The notes beneath the pieces are model-generated. The model ran no database searches. It had not been told where the DNA came from and worked only from the letters and a program-made list of their open reading frames with translations. Made by a program: the position numbers and the translations under genes. From BM003 sp963783695 (lineage in GTDB: Bacteria > Pseudomonadota > Gammaproteobacteria > Steroidobacterales > BM003), in contig CAWAOM010000004.1 in the NCBI GenBank assembly GCA_963783695.1, positions 124,001 through 188,000 of the forward strand: a DNA stretch of 64,000 nucleotides. Direction: 5' to 3'. Within the stretch, counting starts at the first letter, position 1. The number at the start of each line of letters is the position of its first letter. Shown here piece by piece: positions 7,914 to 15,856 of the stretch.

Positions 7914-10105
7914 GCGTGCGGACTCGGGTGAATCTCGACCGGCGCCATTTTCTCAAGGCCGGCGTCGGGGCCGGTGCCGGTCTGACGCTCGGCATCGTGC
8001 TGCCGCCTTTGACAATGGCGCAGGACGGCGCCCCGGGCCTGGCAGGCGGTGGTGCACTTGTCGACGGCAGTTTCGAACCCAATGCGTTCGTGAGAATCGC
8101 GCCTGACAACACCGTTACGGTGATATCCAAGCATCTGGAGATGGGTCAGGGTGTTTACACGGGGCTGGCAACGCTGGTTGCCGAAGAACTCGATGCCGAC
8201 TGGAATCAAGTGGCCGTCGTCGCGGCGCCGGCGGACGCCAGTCGCTACAACAATCTGTTCTGGGGTCCGATGCAGGGCACCGGGGGCAGCACCGCGATTG
8301 CCAACTCCTTCATGCAGATGCGCCAGGCCGGCGCGGCCGCGCGGCACATGCTGATTGCGGCCGCCGCCGAGCGCTGGTCCGTGGCGGCAGACGACATCAG
8401 TGTCGCCGCCGGTGTTGTCAGTCACGCCTCGAGCGGGCGCCGCGCAGGATTTGGCGAACTGGCGGAGGCGGCCGCGCGCCAGCCGGTGCCGACCGAGGTG
8501 AGCGTAAAGGACCCGGCCGATTTTCGCCTGATCGGGCAGCGGGTCGGGCGCAAGGACGGTTCCGGTAAAATCGACGGCAGCGCCGTGTTCACCCAGGACG
8601 TCAAACTCGCCGGCATGCTGACCTCGCTGGTTGCGCACCCGCCGCGCTTTGGTGCGCGGGTAGCTCAGGTGGACAGCGCTGCCGCGAGGGCAGTGCCCGG
8701 AGTTGTCGCCGTGCACGAGATCGCGACGGGCGTGGCCGTTGTCGCACGCGATTTCTGGAGCGCGTCGAAGGGTCGTGATGCGTTGAACATCGAATGGGAC
8801 GAGAGCGAGGCGGTGGCAGCCAGCTCGGCCGGGCTGATGGCAGACTACCGAGAACTGGCGCAGACCCCGGGGCTGGCAGCGCGGCGCGCGGGCGACATTG
8901 GAGCGGCGCTGGAGACGGCGCCGAAACGGCTGGAGGCCAGCTACGAATTTCCCTATCTTGCGCATGCCGCCATGGAGCCGATGAATTGCGTCATCAGGCT
9001 GGACGAGCAGGGCTGCGAGGTCTGGAACGGCGAGCAGTTGCATACGGGTGACCAAATGGCGCTGGCCGGATTTCTGGGGCTTACCCCACAGCAGGTCCGG
9101 ATCAATACTTTGTATGCCGGCGGCTCTTTTGGCCGCCGTGCCAACCCGAAGTCGGACTACTTGCTGGAGGCTGCCGCGATCGCCAAGGCCGGTGGTGGCA
9201 AGGCTCCTGTCAAGCTGGTCTGGACCCGTGAGGACGATATGCGCGCCGGCTGGTTCCGGCCGATGTATTTTCACAGCCTGCGCGCGGGGCTGGATGCGGC
9301 CGGGCGGCCAGTGGCCTGGGAGCATCGCATAGTAGGGCAGTCGATTGGTGCCGGCACGGCATTCGAGTCGGCCATGGTCAAGGACGGGGTGGACTCGACT
9401 TCGGTCGAAGGCGCCAGCAATTTGCCGTATGAGATACCCAATATCAGTGTCGAGTTACATACGACAGAGGTGGGGATCCCGGTGCAATGGTGGCGTGCGG
9501 TCGGGTCGACTCATACTGCATTCGCGGTCGAGTGTTTTATCGACGAACTGGCGCACGCCGCCGGCCGCGATCCGGTCGACTACCGACTCGAATTGCTGGA
9601 CGGGCATCCACGCCACAGCGCGGTGCTGCAGCTGGCTGCCGAGCGTGCGGGCTGGGGTAAGCCGTTGGCCGAAGGCAGGGCGCGCGGGGTCGCGTTGCAT
9701 GAGTCGTTCAACACCCGGGTGGCGCAGGTGGCCGAGCTGACGCGCACGCCAGACGGCGGATTTCGCGTCGACCGGGTGGTCATCGCTGTCGACTGCGGGA
9801 TCGCAATCAACCCGGATGTGATCCGAGCGCAGATGGAAGGCGGCATGGGATACGGCTTGTCGGCGACGCTCGACAGCGAGATTACGGTCGATAACGGCGC
9901 CGTCGTCGAGGGGAATTTCGACGGCTACCGGGTGCTGCGCTTCGATCAAATGCCAAAAGTCGAGGTCCACATTGTCAGGTCGGGGGAGTCACCCACCGGG
10001 GTCGGGGAGCCTGCCACGCCGGTCATTGCGCCGGCTGTCGCCAATGCTTTGTTTGCACTCAACGGCCGCCGCGCACGCCGATTGCCATTGGTCGAAAAAT
10101 CATAA
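7910..10105 (+). CDS. Molybdopterin-binding subunit of a xanthine oxidase-family aldehyde/isoquinoline oxidoreductase
   Basis: This 731-residue subunit starts at a GTG overlapping the small-subunit stop, preceded by GGAGG/CGGAG. A Tat signal (NLDRRHFLKAG, then a hydrophobic run to about residue 40) shows that the holoenzyme is exported folded with cofactors, the small subunit probably travelling with it. Family motifs are present: HLEMGQGVYTGLATLVAEELD, GTGGSTAIANS, YAGGSFGRRA, and the C-terminal GVGEPATPVIAPAVANAL with the catalytic Glu. The reaction is hydroxylation of an aldehyde or N-heterocycle. The substrate is not deducible. No cytochrome c or molybdenum maturation gene is adjacent. 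Confidence 0.93.
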   Translation: MSVRTRVNLDRRHFLKAGVGAGAGLTLGIVLPPLTMAQDGAPGLAGGGALVDGSFEPNAFVRIAPDNTVTVISKHLEMGQGVYTGLATLVAEELDADWNQVAVVAAPADASRYNNLFWGPMQGTGGSTAIANSFMQMRQAGAAARHMLIAAAAERWSVAADDISVAAGVVSHASSGRRAGFGELAEAAARQPVPTEVSVKDPADFRLIGQRVGRKDGSGKIDGSAVFTQDVKLAGMLTSLVAHPPRFGARVAQVDSAAARAVPGVVAVHEIATGVAVVARDFWSASKGRDALNIEWDESEAVAASSAGLMADYRELAQTPGLAARRAGDIGAALETAPKRLEASYEFPYLAHAAMEPMNCVIRLDEQGCEVWNGEQLHTGDQMALAGFLGLTPQQVRINTLYAGGSFGRRANPKSDYLLEAAAIAKAGGGKAPVKLVWTREDDMRAGWFRPMYFHSLRAGLDAAGRPVAWEHRIVGQSIGAGTAFESAMVKDGVDSTSVEGASNLPYEIPNISVELHTTEVGIPVQWWRAVGSTHTAFAVECFIDELAHAAGRDPVDYRLELLDGHPRHSAVLQLAAERAGWGKPLAEGRARGVALHESFNTRVAQVAELTRTPDGGFRVDRVVIAVDCGIAINPDVIRAQMEGGMGYGLSATLDSEITVDNGAVVEGNFDGYRVLRFDQMPKVEVHIVRSGESPTGVGEPATPVIAPAVANALFALNGRRARRLPLVEKS

Positions 10106-10307
10106 GTTAATGATTATTAAGAAATTAGTATATTTTTCGGAAGAAGAGCAGGTATATTGTAAAATAGTGGGCTTGTCGCGCATTGCCGTGGCAGCGGCGA
10201 TTTACGTGACGGATGCTGGCAAATCTTTGACCTGATTCAACCAGAACGACCCTTCGGGTTGGGTATCATTTGCGGTTTCCACGGTGCGTTCTCCAGAGGT
10301 AGGTCAC

Positions 10308-11300
10308 TTGAAAGCGATTTCGACCCTGACGATTGCGATGTCCATATTGCTGGCTGGTGTGGCGCACGGCGCTGACAGCGGTGTATCCGCGGCGACGCTG
10401 GCGACACGCGTCGAAGTTGCGCCCGCCGCATGGCCGCGTCTTGAAATGTCCGAGGATCACCATCTCCAGGATGGCCTGAACGCCAAACTCGAAAAACTCG
10501 GTCTCGCCTCACAGGCGCAACGTGGACGTCTGTCCGTCGCGCTGGTTGACATAACCGTGCCGGACCGGCCGCGGGTTGCCAGCGTCAACGCTCACCAGAT
10601 GATGTATGCCGCGAGCCTGCCCAAGATTGCGATCCTGCTTGGCGCATTCCAGAAGGCGCATGACGGCGAACTGGCAATGGACGCGGATACCGAAGCGCTG
10701 CTCACGCGGATGATTCGCCGCTCTTCCAATTCCGCGGCGACGACGATGCTCGAGCGTGTCGGCTATTCCTATGTTGCCGACATCCTGCGCTCGGACAGAT
10801 ACGAGCTGTATGACGAGGATATGAACGGTGGGCTGTGGGTCGGGAAACCGTACGCGAAGAAAGCGGTATGGCAGCGTGACCCGCTGTACAACCTGTCGCA
10901 CGGGGCGACGCCTTTCGAAGTGGCACGGTTCTATTATCTGCTCGAAACCGGGCGCCTGGTCGATGCGAAATCCTGCGCCAAGATGAAAGCGATGCTCGGC
11001 GATCCGGCGATCAAGCATAAATTCGTTGCGGGCCTGAATACTCACCGGCCAGGGTCGGCGATTTATCGCAAGTCAGGCACCTGGTCCACTTATCATGCCG
11101 ACAGCGCGATCGTGGAACGCGACGGCCGCCGCTATATCGCGGTCGCCATGGCCAACGATCCGGCGGGCGGGCGCTGGTTGTCCGAGGTGATTGTTGCGCT
11201 GGACGACCTGATTTTCGACCCGGTCAATATTGCGCATGACCGTATGCCAGAGGATCACGTTACACCGATGGCACCGCCGCCGCGCGCACCTGCCAGCTAG
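10308..11300 (+). CDS. Exported class A beta-lactamase-like serine hydrolase
   Basis: This 330-residue protein starts at a TTG after GAGGTAGG and opens with a Sec signal peptide ending near GVAHGAD. The penicillin-binding fold motifs are in order: SLPK with nucleophile Ser103 and Lys106, SSN (SxN motif) near residue 142, and KSG in YRKSGTW near residue 257. The Glu166-type omega-loop motif of true lactamases is not obvious, so a DD-peptidase or an uncharacterised envelope amidase is more likely than drug resistance. It converges on another SxxK hydrolase and their stop codons share CTAG (11297-11300). It is probably periplasmic. Confidence 0.85.
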   Translation: MKAISTLTIAMSILLAGVAHGADSGVSAATLATRVEVAPAAWPRLEMSEDHHLQDGLNAKLEKLGLASQAQRGRLSVALVDITVPDRPRVASVNAHQMMYAASLPKIAILLGAFQKAHDGELAMDADTEALLTRMIRRSSNSAATTMLERVGYSYVADILRSDRYELYDEDMNGGLWVGKPYAKKAVWQRDPLYNLSHGATPFEVARFYYLLETGRLVDAKSCAKMKAMLGDPAIKHKFVAGLNTHRPGSAIYRKSGTWSTYHADSAIVERDGRRYIAVAMANDPAGGRWLSEVIVALDDLIFDPVNIAHDRMPEDHVTPMAPPPRAPAS

Positions 11301-12727
11301 TCCTCCGCCGGCGCTCCGGTGTCCTGCGGATGCCCGGGTTTTACTGAATCCGGCTGATTCGCGTCCGGGCGTGCATCTTCCTCGAGTTCGAGTAACGGCA
11401 TCGAACCGTCATCGTCGCCAGTGGACCCGGACGTCACCGGAGCAATGGCTGTGGCGGCTTTTTCGGCCTCGATCCGGGCCGCGTGACGGGCCTCGATCAT
11501 CCGGTGGATTCGCATCGCCAGCGTCTGGTGCTCGACCGCGGAATTTTTATACAGCACGTTGGAGCTCACCACGACCAGGTAATGGTAGTCGAGACTGTCC
11601 ATCGGCCCTTCGACGATTGCCAGGGAGGCGAGCTGATTGCGTTTGTTGCCCTGGTATTGCTTGCACACGAAGTCCGGCTCGGGCTGGCAGCTGTACAGTG
11701 AGCCGGATTTGAAATATACCGCGAAAGAGTACAGCGCCGGGTGTGACGCATAGCGGATACGGCGCTGGGTAATGTATAGCAATCGCTTCAGTTCGGTGCT
11801 CGAGTACTCGTCAACCAGTCTTCCCTGTTCCAGCAGATACAAAAAATGCACGAGCTCGCGCGGATTGCCGTAACTGGTCGTGCCCGCGACGCGGTTCTTT
11901 CCGGTACGAGTGAAGAAACTGCCTTGGCGCAGCAGTTCCGGGTCGAGACCGTTGCGAACGACCGCGCTGTTCATCGCCTCGAGGTAGATCTGTCCCAGCG
12001 CGCCGGCTTTATTTGTGGCGAAAAACTCGGCCTCGCGTTCGCTGTCGACGGGGTACTCGGCGCCGAAATGCGCTAGCAGAATGAGTTGCTTTTGCATCGT
12101 TGCCGCGGCCGCATTGTTGCTGGCCGAGAGCATCCAGTCGAGCCAGTCATACAGGCTGCCGCGATCGCCGACCTTGACCTGGCGGTATTGCCGTTCACGC
12201 GTTTCGACGTCCCAGAACAGCGCTTTGTGGTGGTCCCTGATGACAAATTCGTCGCCGGTGATCCAGGTGTTTTTGAGCAGCTCGTGGCGCGCCTCCACAT
12301 CGTCGGGATAGACATCGGCGAGCGCCTGGAAAAACGCCAGGCCGACCAGCATCTTGCCGACGCTGCCGACATTTTCGCGGATGTCGGCGTTGTGTTCGGC
12401 ATAGATCGGGTTGGCGCGATCGGTCAGGTCGAGCAACGCGATGCCGTAGCGGTTGCCGTCTTCGCCGACGATGCTGCTTAGCGAGTCACCGTAGGCCGGG
12501 TCCGGCTGGAAGTCGAATGCCCGGGTCGACCCGAGCAGGCGCGGTTCGACGTATGCGGTCGATAACGTTGCGCCTTCGGGCAGTTTGCAACCGCTGATCT
12601 CGCCGGCCTGGGCCGCCGTGCAATAGTCGAGACGGCGAATTTGTGTGTGGGGGTAGCCATCGATCGGATAGGCGTGAGCGCCGGCGCCAATCACGGCAAG
12701 TCCGATCAGCAACAGGATACTTCTCAT
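11297..12727 (-). CDS. Exported SxxK serine hydrolase (beta-lactamase-like) coupled to the dikinase gene
   Basis: This 476-residue protein has a Sec signal (about residues 1-19). The serine hydrolase motifs are SVGK (Ser122, Lys125), SNN in SASNNAAAAT near residue 201 and KSG in FKSGSLYSC. Two Cys near the KSG motif (SCQPEPDFVCK) could form a disulfide. The last 55 residues are acidic and low in complexity. The ATG has GGGAG upstream and overlaps the stop of the dikinase gene as ATGA, so it is the second gene of that operon. It is related to, but longer than, the convergent neighbour. Substrate unknown; a peptidoglycan or other envelope target is plausible. Confidence 0.82.
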   Translation of the reverse strand: MRSILLLIGLAVIGAGAHAYPIDGYPHTQIRRLDYCTAAQAGEISGCKLPEGATLSTAYVEPRLLGSTRAFDFQPDPAYGDSLSSIVGEDGNRYGIALLDLTDRANPIYAEHNADIRENVGSVGKMLVGLAFFQALADVYPDDVEARHELLKNTWITGDEFVIRDHHKALFWDVETRERQYRQVKVGDRGSLYDWLDWMLSASNNAAAATMQKQLILLAHFGAEYPVDSEREAEFFATNKAGALGQIYLEAMNSAVVRNGLDPELLRQGSFFTRTGKNRVAGTTSYGNPRELVHFLYLLEQGRLVDEYSSTELKRLLYITQRRIRYASHPALYSFAVYFKSGSLYSCQPEPDFVCKQYQGNKRNQLASLAIVEGPMDSLDYHYLVVVSSNVLYKNSAVEHQTLAMRIHRMIEARHAARIEAEKAATAIAPVTSGSTGDDDGSMPLLELEEDARPDANQPDSVKPGHPQDTGAPAED

Positions 12728-15654
12728 TTTTGCACTCCCGGTGGCTGTTCGAGATTGACCCGTACCGTGCTCGACTGCACAAGGCCTTCGTCGAGCGAGC
12801 GCAGATAGCTGCTGCTCGAAGCCCCCTGACTTTGCACGAAAGGCCGGATCTGGAACAGGTACAGCTTGTCGTCGAGGAAACCGAACTCTACATCGGCAAC
12901 GGCGTCCGCGCGTTCCTCGGGCGGCAACGTGTCAAACCAGCCCGGTAGTTGTGCCACGAATTCCAGCAGCGCCGCAATCTTGTCTTCGGTCAGAAGGCGT
13001 TCTGCGCCGGAGGTGCTGACCAGTTCGGAGCCACCGCCGGGTTTCAATACGCGCTTGTACGGCGCCGTCGCCGATCCGAGCAGACTTACCATACCGTCAC
13101 TTTTTCGAATCAGCAGCGACTCGGCGGCCTGCCCCTCGACGCCGCCACCGACGCCTTCGTTTACGACGACGGTGATGTGATCGCGTGCGCCCGTCTCCGC
13201 ATCGGCGGTCACCAGGACCCCGGAAATATCCGCATTGACGCTGCGGTGCAAGAGCACGGAAGCATAGACATGCTCGGGGTCGTTCATGATGCCCTGGCGC
13301 CAACCGTAGGAGCGCTCGGTGAACGGGCTCGCCCAGACGTCGCGCATGGCCTGGACGATATTTTCGATGCCAACCACATTCGGCACGGTCAGGTTAATGC
13401 CCGCGCCGGTAAATCCAGGCAGATCCTCGACATTGGTGTCGGAGCGCACGAATACGCCGTAGCTGCCATCCGGGCCGAAGTTGTCCAGAAGAGCCTGATG
13501 GAATTGATCGAGTTTCACCGGGTCGGCCGGCCGTGTTTCGAACCATTCGCGGATCGTCGCAAGAATTTCGCGGGTGCGGGTGGTCCGCTGCACCGGGTCG
13601 TCGATTGCCTGCAGCTCGTCGAAGTGAATCGTCATCCATTCAAACAGCGTCGGCCCGCCGGGCTCGACCTGGCGATCCAGCAGCGAATGCGCGAACAAGC
13701 CAAACGGCACAGCCAGCCCCGGCGCGACGTGGCCGGGGAAATACTTGGTCAGCTTACCGACCTGGGCCGCTTTCGGTCCGACTCTTACGCCCTGATCCGC
13801 CGATCCCAGCTGCGACGTCGGAATCAGGTTCTGGGTCTGCAGATCGAGACGCGAAACATCGATGCTGATGCGTTCGCTGACCTGTGGTGCGGTATCGCTG
13901 CGGGATTCCTCGCGGCTGTCGTCGAGCATGATTCTGACGACCCCGCGCGGGCTGGAAGCGACCATGATCCGCTGTCCGAGGTAGCGTCGCAGATCGGGCA
14001 AATGCTGGTCGGCGACGACGACGTTGGGAACGCCGAGATTGCGCGCGAGCAGCTGTACGTGAGACAGCGCATTGCCTTCGTGTTCGGTCAGGATTCCGGC
14101 GACCACCGGGAGTTCCGACACCGTTTCCGGGACCAGCGCGATGCTGTCGGCAGTTCCCTCGGGTACGTTGCGGAGTTCGTCCAGCGTGCGCAGTACGCCG
14201 CGCCCGATGCCCGGATTTAGCGAGCGCAGTCCGGAAGGGACATCGCGTCCGAACATCTGTTGCCGGATGCCGGCGAGCTGCATGGCATCCCCTTCGAGTG
14301 GCTCGAGCAGACGCGAATAAAACAACAGCGGGCTGCCGCGCATGCGATCAGGGATGTACTCTGCACTGAGCGGCTCGATCTGGGCGAAACGATGGATTGT
14401 CGGCTCGAAATACAGCGCCAGTCTGCGCGTGGCCCAGCCGGGTGCGCGCCCAAGATACCTGAGTTCGGCGAGATACCCGTCAAGCTCCATGGTCCGGGCA
14501 TCGAATACCTTCATGCTGTCGCTCAGGTTTTGCCATTCCCACGCGGTCAGCAGGCCCACGCCGTAAGCGGCCTGGGCAAAGCCGTGCATCAGCTGCACCG
14601 ACTCGGCACGGCTGTAACGTGTCTCGCCGATTGCCAGCTTTTGTCCCAGGTTGAATACATGCGCTTCAAGCGAAAGAATCAGGTCGATGCCGTCAAGCGG
14701 GTTGCCGCTGCGCGCGATCCCTTCACGCAGCGTTGCCATGACGGCGCCCAGGCTCTCCAGCCGTTGCGTTGCGGTTGTTGCGCCGCGCAGCCCGGCGGTT
14801 TGTTGGCGCAGCCTGTCGGCCAGGCGCGAGTCGCGGCTCTTGGCGGCATAGGCCTCGATGGCGGGAGCCGGGTCGGGGAGCGTGGCGGCCGCATCGATGG
14901 CGGCGGCCAGTGCCTCGTAGTCATCGGCCAGCGCGGGCTTGCCGGATTTGGCGGCGTACTCGCGCACCCGCGCAGCATCGCCGGGCTCCGGACGGCCATG
15001 AATCTTGTTGCGCAGTTCCGCAAACCCGGCATCCGCGGTATTCAGTACCGTCGCCATGCCGCGAATTTCGGCTGCGCCGATGGCGCTCTGCCCATGCGGG
15101 ATCAGGCGTGCGGCCTCGACCAGCAGCGGGTAGCGGGTTTCGATCCAGCGCGGCTGCCGCGCCAGCTCACTCAGGAACCGGTAGGCGCTGGCTTCCTCGT
15201 CCTCGATCTGCAACGCGCCACGGTAGTAACGTGCCTTGTGCAGGATCCAGCCGTCATCGTAGTCGATCAGGAACTGCTCGAGTACAAGAGCGCGAAACTG
15301 TTCCTGCTGCTGCGCTGTCTCGGCAAAGTCGCTGGCGTCGAGTTGGACCATGACATTGGCGACAGGAAAGCCCGCGGCGCGCAAGCGCAACGTCTGTTCG
15401 CTCCATTCACCATGCTGATGGCCGCCGCCATGCTCAACACAGGCATAGGCCTTCGGGGGCAGGACGCTGCCGTCGCTGCAGAACCAGCGAATCCGGCTGA
15501 AGGGTCCGCGCGGGCTGGCGCGCATCTCCTCGATCGACTGCCGCAGCAGTTGCGCTTCCGCGGCAGGCAGAGTTTCGACCGGTGAGCTGGCGGACGGTAT
15601 TGCCGGCGCTGCGAAAAAGAGCAGCGCGGTGATTCCGGTGAAGAACGTTCGCAT
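12724..15654 (-). CDS. Exported PPDK/glucan-water-dikinase-like phosphotransferase
   Basis: This 976-residue protein begins with a Sec signal peptide (MRTFFTGITALLFFAAP, cleavage near ASS). Residues about 40-450 match nothing I recognise. A phosphohistidine swivel domain follows at about 490-570, with NALSHVQLLARNLGVP giving catalytic His532. An ATP-grasp PPDK-type domain ends the protein at about 620-945. It has Lys628 (VGPKAA), Arg737 (VRSDTNVEDLPG), Asp921, Glu923, Gln935 and Arg937 (DVEFG...LFQIRPF). The Glu-Gln-Arg spacing equals that of pyruvate phosphate dikinase. The order His domain then ATP domain is that of glucan water dikinase, not PEP synthase, and no PEP-binding barrel is present. 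ATP in the periplasm is not expected, which makes the signal peptide striking. Confidence 0.85.
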   Translation of the reverse strand: MRTFFTGITALLFFAAPAIPSASSPVETLPAAEAQLLRQSIEEMRASPRGPFSRIRWFCSDGSVLPPKAYACVEHGGGHQHGEWSEQTLRLRAAGFPVANVMVQLDASDFAETAQQQEQFRALVLEQFLIDYDDGWILHKARYYRGALQIEDEEASAYRFLSELARQPRWIETRYPLLVEAARLIPHGQSAIGAAEIRGMATVLNTADAGFAELRNKIHGRPEPGDAARVREYAAKSGKPALADDYEALAAAIDAAATLPDPAPAIEAYAAKSRDSRLADRLRQQTAGLRGATTATQRLESLGAVMATLREGIARSGNPLDGIDLILSLEAHVFNLGQKLAIGETRYSRAESVQLMHGFAQAAYGVGLLTAWEWQNLSDSMKVFDARTMELDGYLAELRYLGRAPGWATRRLALYFEPTIHRFAQIEPLSAEYIPDRMRGSPLLFYSRLLEPLEGDAMQLAGIRQQMFGRDVPSGLRSLNPGIGRGVLRTLDELRNVPEGTADSIALVPETVSELPVVAGILTEHEGNALSHVQLLARNLGVPNVVVADQHLPDLRRYLGQRIMVASSPRGVVRIMLDDSREESRSDTAPQVSERISIDVSRLDLQTQNLIPTSQLGSADQGVRVGPKAAQVGKLTKYFPGHVAPGLAVPFGLFAHSLLDRQVEPGGPTLFEWMTIHFDELQAIDDPVQRTTRTREILATIREWFETRPADPVKLDQFHQALLDNFGPDGSYGVFVRSDTNVEDLPGFTGAGINLTVPNVVGIENIVQAMRDVWASPFTERSYGWRQGIMNDPEHVYASVLLHRSVNADISGVLVTADAETGARDHITVVVNEGVGGGVEGQAAESLLIRKSDGMVSLLGSATAPYKRVLKPGGGSELVSTSGAERLLTEDKIAALLEFVAQLPGWFDTLPPEERADAVADVEFGFLDDKLYLFQIRPFVQSQGASSSSYLRSLDEGLVQSSTVRVNLEQPPGVQK

Positions 15655-15856
15655 GAGCTGTCTACCTGTAATGGCGTATTGTGTTGGCCCGGACTGCGGT
15701 CAGACCGGACCTTTTCGGATTTGATGTTATCAGGCTATTGCCGTGATGGCCGACCCGTACAAACCCGGATGGATTGTGCCGGACCGCGGCCGGCACGTGT
15801 ATCATGAGGCAAAAAAAGCGCACCGCGCGATTGCATTTCAGCAGGAGGCACGATTC

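Noticed and set aside
7847..9325. 492-codon minus-strand frame over the molybdenum subunit
   Set aside because: Shadow of the xanthine oxidase-family gene, which has Tat signal, cofactor motifs and the GTGA overlap.
10110..10235. 41-codon AT-rich frame after the molybdenum hydroxylase
   Set aside because: No ribosome site, no recognised features; more likely a promoter-type spacer.
10241..10265. ACCC-TTC-GGGT hairpin before the TTG-started hydrolase, considered as terminator
   Set aside because: Stem of only four base pairs and no T-run follows.
10308..12727. True beta-lactamase resistance genes
   Set aside because: The SxxK, SxN and KSG motifs are present, but an omega-loop Glu motif of class A lactamases is not evident, and the neighbours do not point to drug resistance.
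12949..15585. Long plus-strand open frames (12949-14220 and 14260-15585) opposite the dikinase gene
   Set aside because: They are antisense shadows in high-GC codons. The minus-strand product has clear catalytic motifs and a signal peptide, while the plus-strand translations lack any recognised motif.
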